From positions 1 to 24,730 of IMG/VR virus record IMGVR_UViG_3300021368_002993: a stretch of DNA of 24,730 nt. One strand, written 5' to 3'. How positions within the stretch are numbered: the stretch's first letter is position 1; every line of letters begins with the position of its first letter. The notes beneath the pieces are model-generated. The model did not search any database. It saw nothing but the letters and a program-made list of their open reading frames with translations, and was not told where the DNA came from. Position numbers and translations under genes: made by a program. The DNA comes from a virus. This document shows positions 5,519 to 12,135 of the stretch, one piece after another.

Positions 5519-5737
5519 ATGCAAAGAGTCAACAAAGATGAACCGGTAGAATTAGAATTTGATTACTATTTATGTTTAGCAAAAATTATCGACGAAGGTT
5601 ATCCTTCAATACCGCACTTATTTTGCCCAACCTATTCAGTCCCCGTAACCCCGAATAAAGGCCAAAACGCAGAAGGCGACAAAGCCCCAGAAGAGCACGC
5701 CACAGAGGACGCACCCTTCGGGGAAGAAAGTAGATAA
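5519..5737 (+). CDS. Hypothetical protein in an isolated plus-strand unit
   Basis: 72 residues. The N-terminal 30 residues are ordinary in composition (DEPVELEFDYYLCLAKIIDE), the rest is Pro/Glu-rich and probably disordered. It is the only rightward gene inside the 8-kb leftward early operon, is preceded directly by site B, and faces the 3' end of ssb 14 bases away. No terminator is evident after it, so its transcript could run antisense into ssb and the genes beyond. Function unknown; the location suggests independent regulation, perhaps expression in the prophage or late. Confidence 0.5.
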   Translation: MQRVNKDEPVELEFDYYLCLAKIIDEGYPSIPHLFCPTYSVPVTPNKGQNAEGDKAPEEHATEDAPFGEESR

Positions 5738-5751
5738 ATCTAAAAGCACGC

Positions 5752-6072
5752 CTAAGCATCTTTCTTATCTAGGAAGGTTAATTTATCCAGTGTGACCACG
5801 GGCTTCTGAAACTTATGTCCATCCTTTTCCCACTGCTCAACATGAAGTGGTCCTCTGATTCTCAAGTTTTTACCTTTAAGAGATAAATTCATGAGCTTGT
5901 CATTCAGTTTGTCACTCCAGGAGATTACTGTAATGTAGGATGTTCTTTCTCCGTCTCCTATTTTTTCATTTACAGCCAACCTAAGTTCAAGAAGGGGTCT
6001 TTTCCCCGCCTGTCTCATTTCTGGCTCTGCAACCGACGTTCCTATGATGTTTGTATATATTTCTCCTAACAT
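5752..6072 (-). CDS. ssb: Single-stranded DNA-binding protein
   Basis: 106 residues, an OB-fold SSB: MLGEIYTNIIGTSVAEPEMRQ, LLELRLAVNEK, SYITVISWSDKLNDKLMNL, GKNLRIRGPLHVEQWEKDG and a final VVTLDKLTFLD strand in the usual order. It coats single-stranded DNA during replication and annealing. It is shorter than host SSB (about 170-180 residues) because the flexible linker and the acidic tail ending in Ile-Pro-Phe are missing; it stops right after the OB fold. Neighbours (helicase, recombination genes) fit. No clear Shine-Dalgarno; the upstream 19 bases are A/T-rich. Confidence 0.88.
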   Translation of the reverse strand: MLGEIYTNIIGTSVAEPEMRQAGKRPLLELRLAVNEKIGDGERTSYITVISWSDKLNDKLMNLSLKGKNLRIRGPLHVEQWEKDGHKFQKPVVTLDKLTFLDKKDA

Positions 6073-6091
6073 TGTATTTTTTATTTATTGA

Positions 6092-6385
6092 TTAAAGAAG
6101 ACTCAGTTGATCTTCCTGTAAATTTTCATCGACCATGACCTGTCTTACGGTTTTGCCTGTTACTGGACATTTAGTGGCACCCACCTCTTTCACATATCCA
6201 GAATTTACAAGCTCAGTAATCCTGGGTCTCACCGAGTTCATGTCGGGAAACCCCATAAGGTCTTTGACCTCCCTGTCTGTAAGTTTCGATGAGTTTTTGT
6301 ATAATGTTATATAAACATCCCTCCGCCTACCACTAAGCTCGGGTTTGATGTCATGGTATGATTCTATGCTGTTTGAATGTATCAT
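6092..6385 (-). CDS. Winged-helix DNA-binding protein
   Basis: 97 residues, preceded by a strong AAGGAGG Shine-Dalgarno. Residues about 18-85 read as a winged helix: GRRRDVYITLYKNSSKLTDRE, a recognition-helix region (MNSVRPRITELVNSGYVKEVG) and a two-strand wing (TKCPVTGKTVRQVMV). It lies between dnaB and ssb. It may be a transcription regulator of the operon or a replication accessory; small winged-helix proteins in this position are common in phages, with no assigned target. Confidence 0.65.
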   Translation of the reverse strand: MIHSNSIESYHDIKPELSGRRRDVYITLYKNSSKLTDREVKDLMGFPDMNSVRPRITELVNSGYVKEVGATKCPVTGKTVRQVMVDENLQEDQLSLL

Positions 6386-6395
6386 TTTTTCCTCC

Positions 6396-7787
6396 TTAAT
6401 TTTGAAGTCTATCTATGCTTTGGAAATCTCCCTGTATTGGTTGCCGTGCAACCTTATGGAGTCTTGGTTCTGGTGGTGGATCCTCTTTCTGCCTAAATCT
6501 CTGCGTAAACCTATCGAATGTTACACGATCTTTCGTGTGACCAATTGGACCAAAACGATTTTTGTTTACGATAATATCAGTAGTTTCAGTGTCCCCACCT
6601 GCTTTCATTTCTCGGTGCAACATCACCACAATGTCAGCGTCCTGCTCGATCTGCCCAGATTCTCTAAGATTATGAAGGGCAGGGGGTCCACCAGTTTTGG
6701 CTGAATCTCTGTTTAACTGACAGATGAGAAATACAACCAAATCTAGTTCTTTTGCCAACCTCTTACACGCCTTTGATATTTGAGCGACCTGCTGTTCCCT
6801 TACATCTCTCTTGTCTTCAGGTTCCATCAAGCCAAGGTAATCAATAAACACCGCATCGAGTCCCACTTTACGATTCATAGTCTTTGCCTGTGCTCGGATC
6901 TGAGAGATTGTTTGTGCTGGATCGTCGTCCACCCATATCGGAAGTTCAGAAATATTCTCCAAACCCTCCTTCAGTTTTCTCCTATCGTCTTCGTTATCGG
7001 TTCTGTCAGCGAATTTTGATAGATTTACCCCTTTGTCGATTGCCGCTAGTTTCTTTCCCAACTGATCCTTGGACATCTCGAGGCTGAAAAACAATATCTT
7101 CTTGTTTTTATGAGCAGCATGGTGAGCCACATTCATTGAAAATGTTGTTTTTCCGATTGATGGTCGGGCTGCCACCACAACCATTTGTCCCGCCCTAAAC
7201 CCTCCATCTAGAATTTTATTCAGAAAAGGAATATTTGTAACGATAGTCGCACCGCCCTTTTCCCTTTCCTCCTTCATGGCAAGATGGGTGGCTTCTGCTA
7301 ATTCTTTTGCAGATACTAGGGTTTTATTATTTGGCTCAATTAGATTTGCAAGTGATTCTTCGAATTTTACCGCAATCTTGGTAGGATCATCTAATTTTCC
7401 CGAATCATCGATCTCCTGTTTGATTTTTCTCGATAACTTTTCGAGTTCTCTAAATTTTAAGGCTTTTACGAGCCGATCGACAAATTCTCTACCCCTCCGT
7501 GATGTCTCACAACATAGGAGCACTGAATTGGTGAAGTTTGGATTACTCTGTTTCCAGTCCTTAGGCAGTCTATTCATCGCCCCAAACATGCCGAAGTCAT
7601 CAGCCCTATCAGCCTCCTTGAGAGCAACAAAATATTGCCTTATGGAATCGTCACAAAAATGATTTTCTGAAACGCCGCACTCAATAGCATATGACCAAAT
7701 GTCATAAGTCTCATCACAATCATCATGCCTTGTGGTGGAGACAAAGCCTCGTTCAGCGTCGTAATCACAGTAATTACTCAATGTCAT
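6396..7787 (-). CDS. dnaB: Replicative DnaB-like helicase
   Basis: 463 residues. The C-terminal RecA-like motor is complete: Walker A AARPSIGKTT (about 206-215), FFSLEMSKDQL (H1a/Glu region), Walker B VFIDYLGL (313-320), the Gln motif FLICQLNR, and LRESGQIEQDADIVVML with the arginine-finger region and the final KNRFGP. It unwinds the fork as a hexamer. The N-terminal 150 residues are divergent and only loosely recall the DnaB collar domain. The gene overlaps the initiator gene by 14 bases and is preceded by GGAAGGGGG. A copy of the 22-bp dyad element lies inside the coding sequence at 6520-6541. Confidence 0.93.
   Translation of the reverse strand: MTLSNYCDYDAERGFVSTTRHDDCDETYDIWSYAIECGVSENHFCDDSIRQYFVALKEADRADDFGMFGAMNRLPKDWKQSNPNFTNSVLLCCETSRRGREFVDRLVKALKFRELEKLSRKIKQEIDDSGKLDDPTKIAVKFEESLANLIEPNNKTLVSAKELAEATHLAMKEEREKGGATIVTNIPFLNKILDGGFRAGQMVVVAARPSIGKTTFSMNVAHHAAHKNKKILFFSLEMSKDQLGKKLAAIDKGVNLSKFADRTDNEDDRRKLKEGLENISELPIWVDDDPAQTISQIRAQAKTMNRKVGLDAVFIDYLGLMEPEDKRDVREQQVAQISKACKRLAKELDLVVFLICQLNRDSAKTGGPPALHNLRESGQIEQDADIVVMLHREMKAGGDTETTDIIVNKNRFGPIGHTKDRVTFDRFTQRFRQKEDPPPEPRLHKVARQPIQGDFQSIDRLQN
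6520..6541. promoter_or_regulatory. 22-bp dyad element inside dnaB (site E)
   Basis: Left half GTTACACGA and right half TCGTGTGAC form a near-perfect palindrome with 4 central bases and the same total length as sites A-D. It lies within codons for the HTKDRVT segment of DnaB. With its outside-promoter position it would suit a roadblock (stoperator-like) site on the leftward operon. Binding is inferred from similarity to the intergenic copies. Confidence 0.45.
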
Positions 7788-8337
7788 ACGCTATACCCCC
7801 TTCCGCATCTTCGTTGGTTTCATTCTCGTACCCTCCGTCGGTAAGCCATGAGTTAGGATGCTTTGGATGCCTGCCTTTCAATTCTTGCTTACGACAATAA
7901 TCATTAAATTTATCGCAGGTTTCCTCGGGACATAATTCCCTTAAATCTTCCCAATGATCGCTTATTGTTTTTACCACTCTTTTGGGGAACATTTTTGTGT
8001 CACAATTCACCCAAAACTTTTTGAACCAAACTTGAACCGCCTGTTTTTTATCATCTGTCGGACTCGACGATTTATCTTTAGATAAATCTAAATTAGTATC
8101 ACACGTACGCGCGTGAGAATTGTCCGACACATGTCCGACATTTGGTACTTTTTCGGCTTGTCCATTTGTCCGACACATGTCCGACAAATTTGATTGTATT
8201 CTCCAACCACATTGAGCCATGTAAATCTCTAATCCTGCTCGAGCAATTTCACTTGGTTTCTTACCTGTTGCGTTAGTAAACGCTTGTAGATTTGCCAAAG
8301 CCTCGGGAGATAGTCTAAATGATATTCTGTCGCTCAT
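7774..8337 (-). CDS. Replication initiator / helicase-loader-like protein
   Basis: 187 residues from the ATG at 8337, which has GGAG 8 bases upstream (an in-frame ATG at 8355 is inside the previous gene). Residues 3-42 read as a ribbon-helix-helix unit (ISFRLSPEALANLQAF, then KKPSEIARAGLEIYMAQ). A linker of about 50 residues is encoded by the repeat-rich origin DNA. The C-terminal half has VWFKKFW and HPKHPNSWLTDGGYENE, and a Pro-x-Trp-Leu-x-Gly-Tyr/Trp ending is common in phage initiators that load DnaB. The immediate downstream gene is dnaB, as with lambda O and P before host loading. The initiator role is inferred from position, the embedded repeats and the C-terminal motif. Confidence 0.65.
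   Translation of the reverse strand: MSDRISFRLSPEALANLQAFTNATGKKPSEIARAGLEIYMAQCGWRIQSNLSDMCRTNGQAEKVPNVGHVSDNSHARTCDTNLDLSKDKSSSPTDDKKQAVQVWFKKFWVNCDTKMFPKRVVKTISDHWEDLRELCPEETCDKFNDYCRKQELKGRHPKHPNSWLTDGGYENETNEDAEGGIAYDIE
8056..8186. other. Candidate origin of replication (iterons, AT-rich segment, hairpin)
   Basis: Four copies of TGTCCGACA occur in two pairs, at 8121-8129 and 8132-8140, and at 8167-8175 and 8178-8186; each pair is separated by CA, and the two 20-bp blocks are identical. One inverted core (TGTCGGAC) is at 8056-8063. Between them lie a perfect 8-bp inverted repeat GATTTATC/GATAAATC with 4-base loop (8069-8088), an AT-rich stretch (8071-8098) and an imperfect dyad TCACACG/CGCGTGA (8099-8116). 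The two blocks are read in different codon frames by the initiator gene, so the repeat is kept as DNA rather than as protein. Lambda carries its iterons in the O gene in a similar way. Confidence 0.65.
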
Positions 8338-8662
8338 CTGCTTATCTCCACCCACGTGGCTTCCTTTTTGTACGCGTTGACCTTCTCTTGCGAGACTTGG
8401 AGGATGATGGAGTTCGGGTCATCTTCAGGAATAATTCCTGCAAGCCTGAGCGCATCGATGAGATGCTTTTGTCCCCCAACAAGGTTGTCTGGGTCGCAGA
8501 TTCTGACCCGCATTGAGATAATGCGTATTCTATGGCGTTTCCTACTGCCATTGTCATTTCCCTCTTTTCTTTTAATCGCTCCCATTGATTCCACCTCAAA
8601 AAAGTGTTCAGCGAAGGGGTTCTCTTCAGTACCTTCAAGGTTATCTTCTCTCCCTGTTCCAT
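8334..8662 (-). pseudogene. RusA-like Holliday junction resolvase split between two frames
   Basis: From the ATG at 8662 (TAATG overlap with the previous stop) one frame gives a RusA-like N-terminus: ITLKVLKRTPSLNTFLRW followed by WERLKEKREMTMAVGNA. The family's hallmark C-terminal part appears in a frame one base back: RIRIISMRVRICDPDNLVGG, LIDALRLAGIIPEDDP and ILQVSQEKV, with the DPDNL and DD acidic residues that bind metal. A -1 shift near 8515-8545 would join both into about 108-110 residues, close to the usual 120. No canonical slippery heptamer is seen at the junction (AGGAAAC at 8537-8543 is the nearest), so an indel, natural or from sequencing, is more likely than programmed frameshifting. 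RusA enzymes cut four-way junctions. Confidence 0.65.
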
Positions 8663-9057
8663 TACTTTTTTGGGGCATGTGATTTCATTATTGAAGGAGC
8701 TTTTGGTTTACTTCTGGCAATATCCTTAAGCCTCTCTTGCAGGTCTTTTTTCGCTTCTGCCTTACTCATTCCTGTACTGTCTGACCATACGGAAATAAAT
8801 GGCGTCATTGAAAATTTCATCGCACTAAGCAATTTATCCCAACCTATGACATTAGTATCCATTATTACATTCGCCACCTCTTTTGCGTCATAAGAGGTAA
8901 TCGATCCACCTCCACGCAGTTTATATCCTGGCACACTCTCTTCATTCTCCTCCAGCCTTGCCTTGACTGCCGCTTTTATTGCTTTGGCAAACGCTTCAGC
9001 AAATACCGCCAAGGACATTGCTTCTGCCAAATCTTCATCTTTCAACCAATCTTCCAT
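8662..9057 (-). CDS. Hypothetical protein, companion of the Fe-S nuclease
   Basis: 131 residues; a GGAGGG Shine-Dalgarno precedes the ATG at 9057 and it overlaps the nuclease gene by 23 bases. The first 40 residues are an Ala/Glu-rich helix; then VPGYKLRGGGSITSYDAKEV and a Lys-rich C-terminus. The Val-Pro-Gly-Tyr-Lys-Leu followed by a Gly/Arg-rich turn and an acidic helix resembles the C-terminal part of phage nucleases of the DUF2800 type, whose catalytic part corresponds to the preceding gene. It may therefore be the detached C-terminal domain of that enzyme. This link is recalled, not computed. Confidence 0.55.
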   Translation of the reverse strand: MEDWLKDEDLAEAMSLAVFAEAFAKAIKAAVKARLEENEESVPGYKLRGGGSITSYDAKEVANVIMDTNVIGWDKLLSAMKFSMTPFISVWSDSTGMSKAEAKKDLQERLKDIARSKPKAPSIMKSHAPKK

Positions 9058-9766
9058 ATTTTCCCTCCATTATTACTTTCATTAAATTTCGTGCTTCAGG
9101 ACAAAACGGGACCGCCGAGCACCATTTGCACTGCGACGGCCCCGCCGTTCTTGGAGCATTCTCATCCATTGCCTCATTTACTACTTCTGTAATCCACTCA
9201 CCCTTACCCTTAAGATGAGCATCAGTGTATGAGGCAGTCGTGTACATGGGCTCCTTGAAAGGCTCAATTAAGGCTACAAAAACCTCTGAGACCTTAGGGT
9301 AGTTTTTGTGTACCAAGGCAGCTTGAGCAAGTAGCTGTATGTTATCAAAAGCAGGATCATGATCCCCTCTTAATGTTTTATAGTCCGCAAGAAATGCGAA
9401 CTCAGTCAGTTTGTTTTCAACTAACTTGCTCCATGTCTCTAAGTAGTCAAGTTGCCCTGACCATTTACCATCCCACCACAACCGCACCTCACGTTCGATT
9501 GTAGTTTCATTTTCCTTCAGACCGAGATCTTCCCTGCACCACTCAAGTGCCTGACGACATCTAAGTGCACAAATCCGTTGCTCGTCATCCAAAATCTCAT
9601 CCAGTGGCGTCTGATTCTCCTCATGCTCATGTCTTATTGTACCCTCACTGGCGGCATCACTGTCCCCATACCAAGGGAACTTTTGATTAGCCATGTGGTA
9701 CCCTCTGCATTTTACGATAGCAGAGATCTTCGACGCGGAAGGAGCTCCGCCTCTTTCGTCACCCAT
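9035..9766 (-). CDS. PD-(D/E)XK exonuclease with Fe-S cluster (Cas4/RecB-like)
   Basis: 243 residues. Motifs in order: SASKISAIVKC (Cys20), SEGTIRHEHEE (helix with conserved His46 and Glu), GQLDYLE (Asp107), ADYKT (Asp128 and Lys130, the nuclease core), IQLLAQAAL (Gln of motif IV) and a C-terminal QCKWCSAVPFC (Cys213, 216, 222). Cys20 plus the three late cysteines give the four ligands of a 4Fe-4S cluster as in Cas4 and AddB. Next to an annealing protein, it most likely makes the 3' single strands that the annealing protein uses. It overlaps the ParB-like gene by 8 bases. Confidence 0.8.
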   Translation of the reverse strand: MGDERGGAPSASKISAIVKCRGYHMANQKFPWYGDSDAASEGTIRHEHEENQTPLDEILDDEQRICALRCRQALEWCREDLGLKENETTIEREVRLWWDGKWSGQLDYLETWSKLVENKLTEFAFLADYKTLRGDHDPAFDNIQLLAQAALVHKNYPKVSEVFVALIEPFKEPMYTTASYTDAHLKGKGEWITEVVNEAMDENAPRTAGPSQCKWCSAVPFCPEARNLMKVIMEGKYGRLVER

Positions 9767-10691
9767 TTAAGGTAGCCCTTTCGATGCCGTGAACCAAAAC
9801 ATTTGGAATAGTCATACCTCGCTCCACCCTGAGATATGAAATTTTCTTGCCAGACAAAAAGTGATTCCAAGATATTATGCCACCTTTGATTAGCCAACCC
9901 GGCTCCATAATGGTTTTCTCATTAAGCTTTCTTAGGATTGCATTTCTGAATACTAAGGTGGGGCATCCCTTTTCCAGTCCAACTCCGTCAAACACTTTAT
10001 CCATAAATGAATGCACCATCGTTTTGTCGAAAGACTGTGCTCTAACTAGAAGATAGTACAAAGCAACCAAGGGAGAGAGTCTTACTGGTAGCGACTTTCT
10101 CCATCTTGATACGAGCGGTATCATATGCTCTATCTCGGGATATTTTTCGCAATATGCATTTATTTCAGAATTTGAAATTGCTATTCTACTTGCACTTCCA
10201 TTCCCACTGATCCTTCTGTCTAGGTCAAATTTACCGACCAAGGAAATTGCTGCAGCAAGTTGCGTGGTGTACTTGTGGTCGTTTGCAGATAAAACATCCG
10301 AAAGATTTCTTTTCTTTCCTTGATTGAGTGAATCAAAAGCGGTTGTGTGCCTCTTTCCCAACTCTACAACTATTGTAGTAAATGATGCTTGGCTTTTTAT
10401 GCAGGCATGGAGCCTGTGTTGACCATCTATTAGTTTTCCGTCCTGAAAAACAATCGACTCTCCATTTAGCATCCAGTAACCTTTATTCATGGAGCGTATA
10501 TATCTCTCGACAGTAGCTTTAGATAGGTTCCTGTTCTTGGTTTGCTGACCGAGCATTGACTCTGCAAAGTCGGGAGTAATTTTCATTACTCTCACAAAAA
10601 GATCATGCTCATGATTATATAACCATTCATCCCCTCTCGATCCGAGGTTTGATTGTGGATTACTTGTTTTAGGTTTTTCTAGTGTTATCAT
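9759..10691 (-). CDS. ParB/sulfiredoxin-fold DGQHR-type protein
   Basis: 310 residues, GGAGGG Shine-Dalgarno 5 bases before the ATG. Residues about 35-115 hold the ParB-like core: LSKATVERYIRSMNKGYW, ESIVFQDGKLIDGQHRLHAC (the DGQHR signature) and FTTIVVELG. The remaining 190 residues are helical and contain no recognisable HTH. Phage proteins with this core are common beside recombination genes; their role (partition-like DNA binding, nucleotide-dependent clamp, or nuclease) is not settled. Between the nuclease and the annealing protein, a DNA-processing job is likely. Confidence 0.7.
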   Translation of the reverse strand: MITLEKPKTSNPQSNLGSRGDEWLYNHEHDLFVRVMKITPDFAESMLGQQTKNRNLSKATVERYIRSMNKGYWMLNGESIVFQDGKLIDGQHRLHACIKSQASFTTIVVELGKRHTTAFDSLNQGKKRNLSDVLSANDHKYTTQLAAAISLVGKFDLDRRISGNGSASRIAISNSEINAYCEKYPEIEHMIPLVSRWRKSLPVRLSPLVALYYLLVRAQSFDKTMVHSFMDKVFDGVGLEKGCPTLVFRNAILRKLNEKTIMEPGWLIKGGIISWNHFLSGKKISYLRVERGMTIPNVLVHGIERATLNG

Positions 10692-10712
10692 ATTTCCCTC
10701 CAGTGTTTATTG

Positions 10713-11522
10713 TTAAGCTACTCGCCCGAATCCCTGATTCCCGTCTTGATTTTTGCTTTTCGCATACATCATCAAGGCTTCGGCAAACTCCCTATTATTC
10801 ATGGAGTCTGTTTTGTCAGAAAAGTAATCTAGGTAGGTCGGATCTTCTTCCATGATTTGACCTACAGTCTTGCCTTTATGCTTTTTGTAGTCACAAATCA
10901 CATCTTTCCATGACTTTTCCTCCTGCACAGCTATGGGATCATTTTCCTCTAGCCACCCCTGTGGGGTAGAGTGCTGATCAGTAATGTCATCACCCACATA
11001 CTTAATCTCTTCCTCTGAGAGTGCTTGTGACTGGAGGATTTTGCCGACCTTTATATTTTTTCTTTCCTCTGCTCGGGCTTCCCTTAGTTTCTCCGCTTCA
11101 TCATCCTCCTCTTGAGTGCGCTCGAGAGGATCATCCTTAGACCAAAGTTGCCACGCATACCCGAATAAGGCGGCGGCGGCTTTACACGCCCCACGGACAA
11201 AAGAGTCTGCAACATCCCTTGACCCGATTTTATCTCCCGCAATTGGTTGCATTCGATTATCCATGATCGCATGAGGAATCCCTGCGGTCATTGTCCCGTC
11301 GATATGGGTAAAACGAATGACTAAATAGCACGATCCATCGGGTGCTTTGTGAACTTGATTCCCATCAATATCCAATGCCATTTCGGGCATCCATCCTGGT
11401 GCCTTAGATCTTACATCGTGCAAGGTGCGACCCCAGTTAATGTAACTTGCGTTAAATGTTCCCGTCCCTTTTTGTGATACATTTTCAGGGTCAGCGAGAC
11501 CGTTAAGATTTGGTAATTCCAT
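10713..11522 (-). CDS. Sak3-type (DUF1071-like) single-strand annealing protein with ExoX-like C-terminal module
   Basis: 269 residues from the ATG at 11522, chosen because GGAGGAG lies just before it; an in-frame ATG at 11537 is five codons upstream. The N-terminal domain (up to about residue 135) has INWGRTLHDVRSKAPGW, a strand-rich region with HAIMDNRMQPIAG, and SRDVADSFVRGACKAAAALFGYAW, which corresponds to the Sak3/DUF1071 pattern ending in a Lys-Ala-x-Ala-x-x-Gly-Leu-like helix. After an acidic linker, residues about 205-255 have YKKHKGKTVGQIMEEDPTYL, resembling the small C-terminal module of ExoX-like proteins. It pairs complementary single strands made by the nuclease. Confidence 0.72.
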   Translation of the reverse strand: MELPNLNGLADPENVSQKGTGTFNASYINWGRTLHDVRSKAPGWMPEMALDIDGNQVHKAPDGSCYLVIRFTHIDGTMTAGIPHAIMDNRMQPIAGDKIGSRDVADSFVRGACKAAAALFGYAWQLWSKDDPLERTQEEDDEAEKLREARAEERKNIKVGKILQSQALSEEEIKYVGDDITDQHSTPQGWLEENDPIAVQEEKSWKDVICDYKKHKGKTVGQIMEEDPTYLDYFSDKTDSMNNREFAEALMMYAKSKNQDGNQGFGRVA

Positions 11523-11769
11523 ATTGCTCTCCTCCATTTTGATTTACGACAAACTCAGGGCACTCAACCGCCTCACGAGTATTTGCTAGTTCAACAATTT
11601 CATCCTTTTTCCATCTTGGTGTTTTAAAACCGGGAAGTTTGATTGGACGAATGATTCGATGGCGCTCCAAATGCGCCAAGTATCTGTAGCCTGCCGTGGC
11701 TTTTAGACCAAGAAAGGATATTACTTCAGACCCTTTCATTAAGTATGATTCTTTACTATTCTCATCCAT
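11503..11769 (-). CDS. Excisionase-like / MerR-type HTH protein
   Basis: 88 residues, first gene of the leftward operon. Residues 11-58 form a winged HTH like those of excisionases and MerR-type regulators: MKGSEVISFLGLKATAGYRYLAHL, then a wing with GFKTPRWKKDEIVEL. The SEVISFLGL helix and the Trp/Arg before the last helix match this class. It could direct excision with the integrase located 0.9 kb away, or regulate the divergent promoters just upstream. Its end overlaps the annealing protein start. Confidence 0.65.
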   Translation of the reverse strand: MDENSKESYLMKGSEVISFLGLKATAGYRYLAHLERHRIIRPIKLPGFKTPRWKKDEIVELANTREAVECPEFVVNQNGGEQYGITKS

Positions 11770-11841
11770 GAAGAAGGGTTATGAATGATGATAAAGGAAA
11801 AGAAAAGAAAAAAATTAATTTATGTTAAAATTTCTATTTAT

Positions 11842-11869
11842 TTGACAGATAGTGATACAAAAAGATAAA
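11842..11869 (+). promoter_or_regulatory. Putative promoter for the RHH regulator
   Basis: A consensus -35 TTGACA (11842-11847) is followed after 16 bases by GATAAA (11864-11869), a 4/6 match to -10. It lies in the 139-base divergent region between the leftward operon and the RHH gene. The reverse complement of this A/T-rich region could also hold the leftward early promoter, but no strong pair of boxes stands out. Confidence 0.4.
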
Positions 11870-11908
11870 GAAGGAAATTGCCCCATTTGCTTTTTGGAGA
11901 AAGCTATA

Positions 11909-12130
11909 ATGACAAAAAATAAAAATAACACCCTATACGCGATTAACACTAGAATCCCTTTGGACTTAGCGGAGAAGATGAACAACCATCTAGCTATTAC
12001 TAAGAAATCAGCCTCTGCATTCATAATGGATGCAATCGTTGAATACTTAGACCAAATATATTGCGAAAACTATAAGCCAACCAAAGCTCTGCAGATTGAT
12101 AGGTTCGCTGCTGACATAGAAAGGAAATAA
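11909..12130 (+). CDS. Ribbon-helix-helix regulator (CopG/Arc-like)
   Basis: 73 residues from the ATG at 11909, chosen for the GGAGA 8 bases upstream; the longer frame from 11852 lacks such a site. Residues 8-48 read as strand (TLYAINTRIPLDLAEKM), helix, turn (ITKKSASAF) and helix (IMDAIVEYLDQI), a ribbon-helix-helix fold that binds palindromic DNA as dimers. Its place across from the early operon, next to attP and the integrase, suits a lysogeny regulator; it is a leading candidate to bind the 22-bp dyad elements, though that is untested. Confidence 0.65.
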   Translation: MTKNKNNTLYAINTRIPLDLAEKMNNHLAITKKSASAFIMDAIVEYLDQIYCENYKPTKALQIDRFAADIERK

Positions 12131-12135
12131 TAATA

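Noticed and set aside
8555-8640. Programmed -1 frameshift at TTTTTTG early in the RusA-like gene
   Set aside because: The heptamer is in phase, but shifting there would drop the conserved WERLKEKRE segment; the frame change must occur later, where no canonical slippery site exists.
8719-8770. CRISPR-like array or diversity-generating repeats anywhere in the window
   Set aside because: No regularly spaced repeats of 20-40 bp and no reverse transcriptase were found; the origin repeats at 8121-8186 are too few and too short to be CRISPR.
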